Source: an uncultured Veillonella sp.
GTDB taxonomy: Bacteria > Bacillota > Negativicutes > Veillonellales > Veillonellaceae
NCBI RefSeq assembly: GCF_905209685.1
Contig: NZ_CAJLUB010000004.1
Location: forward strand, 1-36,565
Length of the DNA: 36,565 bases
Reading direction: 5' to 3'
The first letter of the stretch is position 1, and each line of letters opens with the position of its first letter. The notes beneath the pieces were generated by a model that was not told where the DNA came from, did no database searches, and saw nothing but the letters and a program-made list of their open reading frames with translations. Shown here piece after piece: positions 1 through 8,004 of this stretch. The translations under genes were made by a program, and so were the position numbers.

Positions 1-60
1 AAGGGGGTTTTACTAACTGAGTATGAGTTTTATTCATAATGAATAAAGATATATTTCTTT

Positions 61-636
61 TTATCGTTTTTGCAATATAAATAACTCAGGTGGATTATTT
101 ATTTGATTCATTGGATGCCAATGACATACATTATACAATTTCTGTTCTAAATCTGATAAATACGATTTAAGGATCTGCATTTCTTCTAACCCTTCTGTTG
201 TTCCAGGGTAAGCAACAATTGTGATAACTCCAGATTTAGATAATTTCTCTAAACCCTCTTTTATAGCGTCAATTGTTTGATGCGGTTTAGTTATAACTTG
301 ATGATCGCCACCTGGTAAATATCCTAGGTTAAAAATCATTAAATCAATTACTTCATCTTTTAACTGATTAGCTAATGCACGATCATGGGAGTCATGGATA
401 AATGTTAGGCTCACATCTTCAGCTATATCATTTGACTGCAATAACTCTTGGCTAGTATTAATAGCTTTCATTTGGATATCGATGCCATATAAATGACAAC
501 CTTTTTTTGCTCGCTCTGCTAGATATAACAAATCATGGCCATTACCACATGTTGCATCTACTACAACATTAGCGTGTTTCATTACTCGATCCCAGATTAA
601 ATGTTGAAACTGAACAGCATTGTTAATGTTAATCAC
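61..636 (-). CDS. mnmM: Class I SAM-dependent methyltransferase, MnmM/YtqB family
   Basis: A 191-residue protein with the SAM-binding loop VVDATCGNGHD at residues 25-35 and the family signature NLGYLPGGDH at 103-112, both typical of the YtqB (rRNA_methylase, PF06962) family. Members characterised in Bacillus and Staphylococcus methylate the wobble uridine of tRNA to finish mnm5s2U34, so that role is inferred here. The start is a GTG at 634-636, with GGGGTGA four nucleotides upstream; no in-frame ATG lies nearby. It is the last gene of the nadK-side operon, 27 nt after nadK. The full family length is present and nothing looks broken. The exact RNA substrate is not provable from sequence alone. 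Confidence 0.8.
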   Translation of the reverse strand: MININNAVQFQHLIWDRVMKHANVVVDATCGNGHDLLYLAERAKKGCHLYGIDIQMKAINTSQELLQSNDIAEDVSLTFIHDSHDRALANQLKDEVIDLMIFNLGYLPGGDHQVITKPHQTIDAIKEGLEKLSKSGVITIVAYPGTTEGLEEMQILKSYLSDLEQKLYNVCHWHPMNQINNPPELFILQKR

Positions 637-663
637 AAAATCACCCCACTTGAGATTTTAGTA

Positions 664-1548
664 TTATAACAACTCGTCACGACGAGAGGCTAATTTTTTA
701 AATAATGTACCAAAGAAACATTGATCTTTAAAACGTACGAATAAGCAATATACAGGATTGGAGCTTATATGTAATGTTTCTTTATTGGTAAATGTATAAT
801 CAAATGTACCGTCTATACAGATATGTAATTGAGGCTCACGTTCTGGCATGGTGATTTGAATTGTATCATGCTCTTCCAATACAAGAGAAACGCCTTGAAT
901 CAGATGAGGTGCTACAGGAGTCACAATAATTGATCTATTATCAGGCTTCATAATAGGACCACCTGCAGATAGATTATATCCTGTAGAGCCTGTGGCAGAA
1001 GAAATAATCAAACCATCAGAAGGATACATTTGCGTATGTTGATTATTGATGGACATATTGATACGTGCCATTTTAGCTGGTTCCGCACGGGTAATAACAA
1101 TTTCATTAATGATAGGTACTAATTCTTCTTCATTACCATTATTACGGTCAATATACGCATATAAATGTCCACGTTTTTCGATATTATAATCACCTTTGGC
1201 AATACGTTTAATATGACTTTGCATTTGGTGAACTTCAATTTGGTTTAAGAAACCTAACTCACCAAGATTAATACCACAAACAGGTACATTGTATGGGTAA
1301 ATTTGTCGTGCCAAATGGATGATGGTACCATCACCACCAAAACTAAAGGCAATATCTATTTGTTTAAAGATTTCTGGACGACTTAAAATGTGAGTTTCGG
1401 GAATCTTGAGTACTCGTGCAGGTGCATCTGATTCGAGATCATCTGGCAAGAATACTTCGATACCTTCATCTTTACAAATATGTGCAGCCATTTTTAAAAC
1501 TGCCATAATATTGCTTTTCCCCATATTAGGGAAAAATCCGATACGCAT
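664..1548 (-). CDS. nadK: NAD kinase
   Basis: Phosphorylates NAD to NADP in the cytoplasm. The 294-residue product has the diagnostic GGDGT motif at 71-75, NLGELGFL at 94-101 and the conserved block SSATGSTGYNLSAGGP at 183-198 that holds the nucleotide pocket. The length fits bacterial NadK. The start ATG at 1546-1548 is preceded by TAGGAG at normal spacing. It follows tlyA by 9 nt, an order (tlyA-nadK) common in clostridia, where argR and recN usually come next. Here an MnmM-family gene follows instead. Confidence 0.95.
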   Translation of the reverse strand: MRIGFFPNMGKSNIMAVLKMAAHICKDEGIEVFLPDDLESDAPARVLKIPETHILSRPEIFKQIDIAFSFGGDGTIIHLARQIYPYNVPVCGINLGELGFLNQIEVHQMQSHIKRIAKGDYNIEKRGHLYAYIDRNNGNEEELVPIINEIVITRAEPAKMARINMSINNQHTQMYPSDGLIISSATGSTGYNLSAGGPIMKPDNRSIIVTPVAPHLIQGVSLVLEEHDTIQITMPEREPQLHICIDGTFDYTFTNKETLHISSNPVYCLFVRFKDQCFFGTLFKKLASRRDELL

Positions 1549-1557
1549 AGTAATCTC

Positions 1558-2361
1558 CTATAATGAATGAGCCTCTGAAACCACTGTATCGATTAAAGTA
1601 TCATCAATGGTTAAAGCCCCTTCTTCGTACTTTTTAAAATAACCTAAAAACTCAATATTACCTTCCATACCTTTAATTGGTGAGAAAGTTAATCCATGAA
1701 CATATAATCCACAATCATACGCAACATGTAAAATACGATGTAAAACCTCTTTATGGATTTCCGGGTCGCGAACAATACCACCTTTGCCAACATTTTCTTT
1801 GCCTGCTTCAAATTGCGGCTTAATTAAAGCAACCAGAGATCCTGTATCTTTTAACAATGTAGTAGCTACAGGTAATACTTTATCTAAAGAGATAAATGCT
1901 ACATCTATGGAAATAAAGTCAACCAGTTCACCTAATTGTTCTGGCGTGACAGTGCGAATATTTTGCTTTTCCATGTTGATAACACGTGGGTCTTGGCGTA
2001 ACTTCCAAGCTAATTGATTATAGCCTACATCGATAGCAAATACTTTAGCAGCACCATTTTGTAGAGCACAATCTGTAAATCCACCAGTGCTGGCACCTAT
2101 ATCGACCATAACGGCCTCTTGTAAATCGATAGGATATGTTTGAATGGCCTTTTCTAACTTTAGCCCACCGCGACTAACATAAGGTAATGTGTTGCCCTTT
2201 ACTATGATATTGGCATCTACAGGTATTTTTGTACCTGCCTTATCAATACGCGTTGTGTCCATAAAGATTTGGCCAGCCATTATGGCAGCTTTTGATTTTT
2301 CTCTACTTTCAAAAAGTCCTCGATTAACGAGGAGTATGTCTAAACGTTCTTTACTACTCAT
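1558..2361 (-). CDS. tlyA: TlyA family rRNA 2'-O-methyltransferase / hemolysin-like protein
   Basis: The 267-residue protein has an N-terminal S4 RNA-binding domain (about residues 5-65), the linker YVSRGGLKL at 61-69 and an FtsJ-type methyltransferase domain with the SAM loop DIGASTGGFTD at 87-97. TlyA proteins methylate 16S and/or 23S rRNA at ribose 2'-OH positions; some were first named hemolysins. The ATG overlaps the stop of the upstream YuiD-like gene by four bases (ATGA), which implies translational coupling. Whether both rRNAs are substrates cannot be told from sequence. Confidence 0.9.
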   Translation of the reverse strand: MSSKERLDILLVNRGLFESREKSKAAIMAGQIFMDTTRIDKAGTKIPVDANIIVKGNTLPYVSRGGLKLEKAIQTYPIDLQEAVMVDIGASTGGFTDCALQNGAAKVFAIDVGYNQLAWKLRQDPRVINMEKQNIRTVTPEQLGELVDFISIDVAFISLDKVLPVATTLLKDTGSLVALIKPQFEAGKENVGKGGIVRDPEIHKEVLHRILHVAYDCGLYVHGLTFSPIKGMEGNIEFLGYFKKYEEGALTIDDTLIDTVVSEAHSL

Positions 2362-2837
2362 ATGACACCATTATAAATATAATAAAATTGAATACACGCT
2401 ACAAGAATACCGAGGATTAATCCCCCAAATACCTCTACTGGTGTATGGCCTAATAACTCTTTCAAGGCTTCTTTACGAGTAATGACAACAGGTATATTTT
2501 TCTTTGTAAAATAATCTACAATTTGGTTTAGAATTTGAGCTTGTCGCCCAGCCTCTAATCGTACGCCTGATGCATCATACATGACTACAATAGAGAATAC
2601 TAAGGATAGGATAAAGAGATCAGAAGCTCCATTTTTCAGATATATAGCTGTAGTTGTAGCGATTACAAAGGATGTATGCGAACTTGGGAAACCACCAGAT
2701 CCCACTAATCGTTCTGGACGAAATTTGCCATGCCGAACTAGTTGCCATACAAATTTGATAGCCTGAGCAGTAAACCAACCCCAAAATGCGGCTTGCGCTA
2801 TGTAGTTGTGTGCTATTTGTGGTAATATATCAATCAT
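2358..2837 (-). CDS. Divergent PAP2 family membrane protein (YuiD-like)
   Basis: A 159-residue membrane protein of the DUF212/divergent PAP2 family. Visible family motifs are GGFPSSH at 48-54, YDASGVR at 87-93 followed by GRQAQILN, and ELLGHTPVEV at 127-136. There are several hydrophobic segments (around 12-32, 55-85, 134-155). The PSSH element resembles the phosphatase motif of PAP2 enzymes, so a lipid or prenyl phosphate phosphatase role is possible but unproven. It sits between ispA (28 nt upstream) and tlyA (4-nt overlap), the slot where dxs is often found in clostridia. The setting hints at isoprenoid or undecaprenyl phosphate metabolism; that is inference. Confidence 0.8.
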   Translation of the reverse strand: MIDILPQIAHNYIAQAAFWGWFTAQAIKFVWQLVRHGKFRPERLVGSGGFPSSHTSFVIATTTAIYLKNGASDLFILSLVFSIVVMYDASGVRLEAGRQAQILNQIVDYFTKKNIPVVITRKEALKELLGHTPVEVFGGLILGILVACIQFYYIYNGVI

Positions 2838-2865
2838 TATTTATACCTTCTACAGGTCGTAACAA

Positions 2866-3744
2866 TTAATTAGTACGTTCTAAAAGATAATCAATTAGAG
2901 CAGCCAGAATAGATGTGTCATAGGAAACGGAATTTAGTGCATCATGAGCTTGTTTACCAACTAAGGAAGCTTGATTCTTAGCTTCATCTAAACCTAGTAA
3001 AGATACATAGGTTGATTTATGTTGGCGAATATCACTGCCAGGTGTTTTTCCTAATTCTTCAATAGTACCAGTTACATCTAGAATATCATCAGTAATTTGG
3101 AATAACAATCCTAAACAATTTGCATATTCCATAAGTGCTATTCTTGTAGCATTATCTGCATTGCCTAAGATGAGCCCTAACTCTACAGATGCATTAAATA
3201 AAGCCCCTGTCTTTCCGCGGTGTAAAACCTTTAACTCCTCAAGTGGTATATGTTTATCTTCACTAAGCATATCGAAGGCTTGACCTCCGACCATACCTTC
3301 AGGGCCTGCTGCAGTAGCTACGCATTGAATGGCCTCAATTTTTTGTTGAGGTGTAGCAGTTGTATTAGTAGTCATTAGCTGAAAAGCATATGTCAATAAT
3401 CCATCACCTGCAAGAATAGCCATACCTTCACCATATACTTTATGATTTGTTAAATTACCTCTACGATAATCATCATTATCCATGGCTGGTAAATCATCAT
3501 GTACTAAGGAGTATGTATGGATGCACTCCATAGCACATAGAAATTCCTTATAATCAGCTGGATCCTTATGAAGCATTTCTAATACAGCTTTAGATAAAAT
3601 TGGTCGGATTCGCTTGCCGCCTTGCATTAAGCTATAATTCATGGATTCATAAAGTGGTTTAAATTCTTGATTTGGGCTAGTTAATACCTCACCTAACCAT
3701 TGTTCAATATGTTGTTTGCTAGACGCTAAATAGTCTTTGAACAT
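2866..3744 (-). CDS. ispA: Polyprenyl synthetase (farnesyl/geranyl diphosphate synthase)
   Basis: Condenses isopentenyl and allylic diphosphates to short-chain prenyl diphosphates, the precursors of undecaprenyl phosphate and quinones. The 292-residue protein has GGKRIRPIL at 42-50, the first aspartate-rich motif DDLPAMDND at 83-91 and the second, FQITDDILD, at 215-223. The insertion in the first motif (DDxxAMDxD) is the bacterial farnesyl diphosphate synthase pattern. The ATG at 3742-3744 has AAGGAG five bases upstream. It follows xseB by 9 nt, the standard Firmicutes order. Confidence 0.93.
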   Translation of the reverse strand: MFKDYLASSKQHIEQWLGEVLTSPNQEFKPLYESMNYSLMQGGKRIRPILSKAVLEMLHKDPADYKEFLCAMECIHTYSLVHDDLPAMDNDDYRRGNLTNHKVYGEGMAILAGDGLLTYAFQLMTTNTTATPQQKIEAIQCVATAAGPEGMVGGQAFDMLSEDKHIPLEELKVLHRGKTGALFNASVELGLILGNADNATRIALMEYANCLGLLFQITDDILDVTGTIEELGKTPGSDIRQHKSTYVSLLGLDEAKNQASLVGKQAHDALNSVSYDTSILAALIDYLLERTN

Positions 3745-3753
3745 AGAATCTCC

Positions 3754-3960
3754 TTATTCGCTGATGCGGACTTCTTCAATAATTTGTTGTACTTCATCTT
3801 CCACAGAATCAAGCATTTCTGCACATTCTTTTACTAATGTTAAGCCCTTCTTATATTGAGTTAAGAGTTCAGAGATGGTCATATCACCATCGTCTAATTG
3901 TTTAACAATATCCTCTAAGGCTTTATATTTTTTCTCATAACTTTTTAGTGATGCGGCCAT
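3754..3960 (-). CDS. xseB: Exodeoxyribonuclease VII small subunit
   Basis: A 68-residue, charged, mostly helical protein of the XseB family, recognised from the pattern LEDIVKQLDDGDMTISELL and the following YKKGLTLVKEC segment. It joins several-fold with XseA to form exonuclease VII, which degrades single-stranded DNA into oligonucleotides. Its start, ATG 3958-3960 with AAAGGAGG nine bases upstream, lies inside the last 26 nt of xseA, so the two are translationally coupled. Confidence 0.93.
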   Translation of the reverse strand: MAASLKSYEKKYKALEDIVKQLDDGDMTISELLTQYKKGLTLVKECAEMLDSVEDEVQQIIEEVRISE

Positions 3961-5158
3961 CTTTGTGCGCCTCCTTTACCGTAGCAGTAACATACCCATC
4001 AGCAAGTGTAACTCGTATATCATCCTTTGGATGTAATTGCGTAACAGACGTAATAGGTTTATCCTTATGTTCAACCTTTGCAAATCCTTTTACCATCATT
4101 TGTAATGGATTCAGAGACTCTAATTGATGAGCTAACAATGCTAGACTATGTTTCTCTGTATTGCATCGTTCTTTTGTAGCATTGGTTAATGACTGTGAAA
4201 GCTCTTGTAAATGTGTTTTTTGTTTATGTAGAAATTGTAGAGCTGGAATGCCTAATCTACGATTAAAGAGCAATGTTAAATCGGTACGTTTTTGTTGTAA
4301 TGTATATCGTATAAACTCGTGTAGATACTCTTCTTTTTCTGACAATTGATCCTGCAATGTCGTTATAGGAAGTACCGCCATTTCTGCAGCATGACTTGGT
4401 GTTGCTCCACGAGCATCTGCTACATAATCACATAAGGTATAATCTGTTTCATGACCTACTGCTGAAATAACTGGTGTATTAGCATTATAAATCGCATCTA
4501 CAACAGATCTATCATTGAAGCACCATAGGTCTTCCATAGATCCACCACCACGACCAACTATGATGACATCCACCTCGGGATCAGCATCGGCAGCGGCAAT
4601 ACCTTTGGCAATAACAGGTCCTGCAGTATTGCCTTGGACAGGAACGGAGAATAACTTAAATTGCACTAATGGGTTACGTCTCTTGCTGACATGTAAAATA
4701 TCATGTAATACAGCGCCAGATTGAGATGTAACAATACCTATACAACTTGCCATGTATGGAAGACTTTGTTTATGGCTGTCATCAAAGTATCCTAGTGCCG
4801 TTAACTCTCGTTTTAACGCATCAAATTCGAGCTGTAATGGGCTTTTAGACCCTATTTGCATATCAGATGCAATAAGATTTAAACGGCCCATTTTATTGTA
4901 AAAATTAACAGATGCTTTTACAGTGACTAATAATCCATTTTGAATGGCATTAGCTAGTCCCTTTTGCATAACGGTACTAGACCACATGGTAACATCAATA
5001 GCGGATTCTTCGTCTTTTAACGAGAAATACATATGGCCACTGCTGTGGCGTTTTGCGTTAATAATGGTACCGCTAACATAGACATTCTTAAGAAGATACT
5101 CACGGTCTAAGGTGCGCTTTATAAGATTGTTTAATTGTGTAATGGTTAATACATTCAC
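3935..5158 (-). CDS. xseA: Exodeoxyribonuclease VII large subunit
   Basis: The catalytic subunit of exonuclease VII, 407 residues. An N-terminal OB fold covers about residues 20-100 (VYVSGTI, YFSLKDE). The catalytic domain contains GIVTSQSGAVLHDIL (141-155), VGRGGGSMEDLW (201-212) and AVGHETDYTLCDYVADAR (233-250). A coiled-coil-rich region follows at about 265-345. The start is a GTG at 5156-5158; AGAGGG five bases upstream lies across the stop of the preceding gene. It overlaps xseB by 26 nt. Confidence 0.95.
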   Translation of the reverse strand: MNVLTITQLNNLIKRTLDREYLLKNVYVSGTIINAKRHSSGHMYFSLKDEESAIDVTMWSSTVMQKGLANAIQNGLLVTVKASVNFYNKMGRLNLIASDMQIGSKSPLQLEFDALKRELTALGYFDDSHKQSLPYMASCIGIVTSQSGAVLHDILHVSKRRNPLVQFKLFSVPVQGNTAGPVIAKGIAAADADPEVDVIIVGRGGGSMEDLWCFNDRSVVDAIYNANTPVISAVGHETDYTLCDYVADARGATPSHAAEMAVLPITTLQDQLSEKEEYLHEFIRYTLQQKRTDLTLLFNRRLGIPALQFLHKQKTHLQELSQSLTNATKERCNTEKHSLALLAHQLESLNPLQMMVKGFAKVEHKDKPITSVTQLHPKDDIRVTLADGYVTATVKEAHKDGRITKKL

Positions 5159-5160
5159 GA

Positions 5161-6114
5161 TTACCCTCTAGTTTCTTGTAAAAAAGCAGCGCCAAAAGCA
5201 TTGCCAGTGGCATTATCAACAGAAAATTGTGGCTGTGCTACATGTAATGTAAGATGATTACGTTTACAATAATGCTCCATACGCTGACGAAGTAAACTAT
5301 TGCTCATTACACCACCAACGGCAATTAATGTTCGAACCGGTTTATTTTGTAAATGATAGGTAATCATTTTTTCTAATGCATTTCCTATTGAGGTGAATAC
5401 AGCTCTTGCCAAATTAGACTTATCTATATCATTCATAGAATTTGTAATTCGTCGCATAGCCGCACTACATGGACCAGCAAAGCTAATCCAACCTTCTTTT
5501 ACTGAAGATGGTAACGGCTCATATTCTGTAGTTTGTAATGCTAATGTTTCTAGATGTTTGCCAGCAGGAAATGGTAAGCCCATAGCAACACCGATACGAT
5601 CCACATATTGACCGCCTTGTAAATCCTTAGAGCCCCCGATGATATGAGAATCAAAAATGCCTTCACCTTTATAATGACAATACACGAGCTCCGTAGTACC
5701 ACCTGATAAATGAAGTGCTAAGAATGGTTCACTGGGAATTGTTTTTAATTTTCGTAGTGCTGCTAAAATATGATTTTCTTGGTGTGCGAAAATATGTAGC
5801 GGTACATTCATCAAATGATTAAGAGACTGTCCGTATCCTAGCCCAATCATAAAAGCAGGCATATAGGAATTTTCCTCACGTCTAGGAAAACCGCTAACAC
5901 CAATACCACTGATTGGAAGTTGTGGCAATTCAGATATCAACTTAGGCAATGCCTTTGTATGTTGAAAGACCATATTTGATTGTTGTAGTCCTCGCTCACC
6001 TTGTTTGACCTCTAAGATTTTGCGAGCTTCACCAACTATGTGAAAGTCGCTATCTATAATGGCACAACTTGTAGTGTAGCAACTAGTATCAATGCCCAAG
6101 TAATATCGTTTCAT
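5161..6114 (-). CDS. TsaD/Kae1-like (M22 family) ATPase paralogue
   Basis: A 317-residue ASKHA-fold protein related to TsaD, the threonylcarbamoyl transferase. It keeps the metal-site histidines in HQENH (111-115), SGGTTELV (137-144), GLPFPAGKHLETLA (179-192), AVGGVMSN (265-272) and DNATGNAFGA (300-309). Its N-terminal motif is GIDTSCYTTS instead of the usual GIETSCDETS, and it is somewhat shorter than TsaD. A gene of this kind between nusB and xseA is common in clostridial genomes and is usually annotated as a glycoprotease. It overlaps nusB by 1 nt (TAATG). It is probably a paralogue, with the true tsaD elsewhere. Its function is unknown. Confidence 0.8.
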   Translation of the reverse strand: MKRYYLGIDTSCYTTSCAIIDSDFHIVGEARKILEVKQGERGLQQSNMVFQHTKALPKLISELPQLPISGIGVSGFPRREENSYMPAFMIGLGYGQSLNHLMNVPLHIFAHQENHILAALRKLKTIPSEPFLALHLSGGTTELVYCHYKGEGIFDSHIIGGSKDLQGGQYVDRIGVAMGLPFPAGKHLETLALQTTEYEPLPSSVKEGWISFAGPCSAAMRRITNSMNDIDKSNLARAVFTSIGNALEKMITYHLQNKPVRTLIAVGGVMSNSLLRQRMEHYCKRNHLTLHVAQPQFSVDNATGNAFGAAFLQETRG

Positions 6115-6518
6115 TATTTACTCTTATTATATGCATCTAGAATTGCGTTAATTAATTTATAGGAAGAATCAGAACCAAAGTCTTTAGCTAACTGAATAGC
6201 TTCGTTGATAGCTATAGATGGTTCCAAAGGGTCAGCTTCATTTGTCATTTCCCATAGAGCAATACGTAAAATAGCGCGATCAACTTTGTCTAAGTTTTCA
6301 ACTTTACGTGATTTACAAAATGGTTGTAATGTAGCATCGATAGTTTCAGAAGCGGATAATACACCATTTATAATGCTATTAGCATAGGCTTTATCCATCG
6401 ATTTATGCATGTGCCCTTCTGGAAACTGCACATCATTTTGATCAGCATGAAATTCATTAGCATATAACATTTGAAATGCGTATTGACGTGCTTCACGTCG
6501 ATTTCGCTTAATTACCAT
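6114..6518 (-). CDS. nusB: Transcription antitermination factor NusB
   Basis: All-helical RNA-binding protein that acts with NusE (S10) in rRNA antitermination. The start chosen is ATG 6516-6518 (protein begins MVIKRNRREARQYAFQMLYA), because AAGGAG lies ten bases upstream and the family begins at this arginine-rich segment; an upstream in-frame extension to 6563 would lack homology. This gives 134 residues. C-terminal family signatures are KVDRAILRIALWEM and SIAINEAIQLAKDFG. The start overlaps the end of the second asp23 gene by 11 nt. Confidence 0.94.
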   Translation of the reverse strand: MVIKRNRREARQYAFQMLYANEFHADQNDVQFPEGHMHKSMDKAYANSIINGVLSASETIDATLQPFCKSRKVENLDKVDRAILRIALWEMTNEADPLEPSIAINEAIQLAKDFGSDSSYKLINAILDAYNKSK

Positions 6519-6903
6519 GTAGAGTTGGCTCCTTTTCTTTAACAATACCTTCAATATGAACATCTACCTTAACATGGTCAAGATCAAGCATATTTTTTAA
6601 GGTTTGTTTGATTTCTAATTGCAATTGTTTGGATAACTCAATAAGATTGTACCCATACAATGCTTTAATATAAATATTGATTTCAATAAAGCCTTTACGA
6701 TGTTTAACATTGATACCTGGTAAACTGCGTTGACCAAAGGCATGTGTAATTCCCTCTACTAATTCATCGTAAAAGCGAGGGCTTAAAGAATGAATACCTG
6801 GAATCGTAGCCAATGTTTTTGTTGCTACATCAATTATGACAGAGTCTGCAATATCAATGGTATCCATATCTAATCCGTAGTTTAATTGATTGTCTGAACT
6901 CAT
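6508..6903 (-). CDS. Asp23/Gls24 family envelope stress protein (second copy)
   Basis: A 131-residue Asp23/Gls24 protein. Family features are the segment IDVATKTLATIPGIHSLSPRF (conserved xPGVxxL), the central INIYIKALYGYNLIELSKQLQ strand-helix unit and a C-terminal VKVDVHIEGIV. Asp23 proteins of Gram-positive bacteria lie under the membrane and affect envelope stress; the exact role here is unknown. The ATG has AGGAGGG eight to nine bases upstream, placed across the stop of the first copy. It sits directly before nusB, as in many Firmicutes. Confidence 0.85.
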   Translation of the reverse strand: MSSDNQLNYGLDMDTIDIADSVIIDVATKTLATIPGIHSLSPRFYDELVEGITHAFGQRSLPGINVKHRKGFIEINIYIKALYGYNLIELSKQLQLEIKQTLKNMLDLDHVKVDVHIEGIVKEKEPTLHGN

Positions 6904-6915
6904 ATAGATACCCTC

Positions 6916-7296
6916 CTAAGGCTGTGATGGTGTTACTAAATCATCAAATACAATGTCTTGTACCACTACATCAATGGTTTGCACTTCAATTTCTGTATAA
7001 GAAACTAAAGCTGTTTTTATACGTTCTTGTAAACGTAAGGCCACATCAGGAATACGATATCCATATTGAATACACACATATAATGTAACAGAAATAGCTC
7101 CTTCATCATTAAATGATATTTTTACACCTTCATGATCAGATTTACGTCTAAAGAAGGTATTAACACCATCATTAAAGGTAGAGCTCATATGATGTATACC
7201 TTTTGTTTCAAGTGCTGCCATAGTGACAATCGTAGCATATACATCTTCACTAATCTTAATTTTACCCGACTCTAGTTCAGTATTTTTCTTGGTCAT
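6916..7296 (-). CDS. Asp23/Gls24 family envelope stress protein (first copy)
   Basis: A 126-residue Asp23/Gls24 protein starting MTKKNTELESGKIKISEDV. The start is set at ATG 7294-7296, because AAAGAGG lies just upstream; the longer reading to 7320 would run into the terminator stem-loop. The pattern of an initial VYATIVTMAALETKGI helix, a central VTLYVCIQYGYRIPDVALRLQ and a closing IDVVVQDIVF is typical. It differs clearly in sequence from the copy that follows 12 nt later, so this is an old paralogous pair and not a recent duplication. A strong terminator hairpin ends 14 nt before the start codon. Confidence 0.85.
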   Translation of the reverse strand: MTKKNTELESGKIKISEDVYATIVTMAALETKGIHHMSSTFNDGVNTFFRRKSDHEGVKISFNDEGAISVTLYVCIQYGYRIPDVALRLQERIKTALVSYTEIEVQTIDVVVQDIVFDDLVTPSQP

Positions 7297-7314
7297 ACTG
7301 GCCTCTTTCAAAAA

Positions 7315-7357
7315 AAGCACTTGTCCCTATATATAATTACATAGACGACAAGTGCTT
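7315..7357 (-). terminator. Intrinsic terminator between efp and the asp23 genes
   Basis: On the minus strand an 11-bp perfect stem, AAGCACTTGTC (7347-7357) with GACAAGTGCTT (7315-7325), encloses a further imperfect CTATGTA/TATATAG stem. It is followed by a run of seven T (ending at 7311). The T-run ends about 14 nt before the asp23 start, so no promoter fits downstream of it. A weak candidate promoter (TTGCAC, 19 nt, TGTAAT) overlaps the hairpin itself. Confidence 0.75.
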
Positions 7358-7380
7358 ACAGTGCAAATGTTAGGATATAT

Positions 7381-7413
7381 GGGGAATAAGATTCCATGAA
7401 AAGATCTTGCCCC
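7381..7413 (-). other. Hairpin downstream of efp
   Basis: An imperfect inverted repeat pairs GGGG plus AAGAT with ATCTT plus CCCC around an 11-nt loop, 18 nt after the efp stop. No T-run follows. It may be an additional 3'-end structure of the efp mRNA or part of the asp23 leader. Confidence 0.4.
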
Positions 7414-7431
7414 AATACATATCAATACGTA

Positions 7432-7989
7432 TTAGGCACGTTCGATGTATTGACCTGTACGAGTATCAATACGAAGTACATCATCTACTTCAATGAAGAG
7501 AGGTACTTTTACAGTGTAGCCTGTTTCCAATACAGCTGGTTTGTTACCACCAGTAGCAGTATCGCCACGGATACCAGGATCTGTTTCAACTACGCGAAGT
7601 TCAACAGCTACAGGTAAATCGATACCGATTACGATACCTTGGAAGAACATGATGGATACTTCCATATTTTCAAGAAGGAAGTTTTTAGCATCACCTAATT
7701 GTTCAAGGTTAAGTTCAACTTGATCATATGTTTCGTTATCCATGAATGTGTAAGAGCCATCAGACTCGTACAAATATTGCATACGACGACGATCAACGTG
7801 TGCTTTAGGCACTTTTTCACCTGCATTGAAAGTACGCTCTACTACAGAACCAGTTTGCAAATTTTTCATTTTAGTACGTACGAATGCAGCACCTTTACCT
7901 GGTTTAACGTGTTGGAAATCAACTACTTGCCATACATTACCGTCGATTTCAACGGTTACACCTGGACGAAAATCATTACTGGAAATCAT
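7432..7989 (-). CDS. efp: Elongation factor P
   Basis: Relieves ribosome stalling at proline stretches. The 185-residue length and three-domain pattern are standard: KOW-like N domain, with the tip loop [11 protein letters not shown] at 28-38; OB domain from about 66 ([30 protein letters not shown]); and C-terminal OB domain with [22 protein letters not shown]. The conserved loop lysine is K32, the position modified in many bacteria. The ATG has AAGGAG nine bases upstream. It follows the M24 peptidase gene by 15 nt, a frequent pairing. Confidence 0.97.
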   Translation of the reverse strand: MISSNDFRPGVTVEIDGNVWQVVDFQHVKPGKGAAFVRTKMKNLQTGSVVERTFNAGEKVPKAHVDRRRMQYLYESDGSYTFMDNETYDQVELNLEQLGDAKNFLLENMEVSIMFFQGIVIGIDLPVAVELRVVETDPGIRGDTATGGNKPAVLETGYTVKVPLFIEVDDVLRIDTRTGQYIERA

Positions 7990-8004
7990 CTAACTCTTCT
8001 CCTT

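Noticed and set aside
5161..6114. Calling this gene canonical tsaD
   Set aside because: The N-terminal motif and length differ, and the nusB-xseA location is typical of the clostridial paralogue.
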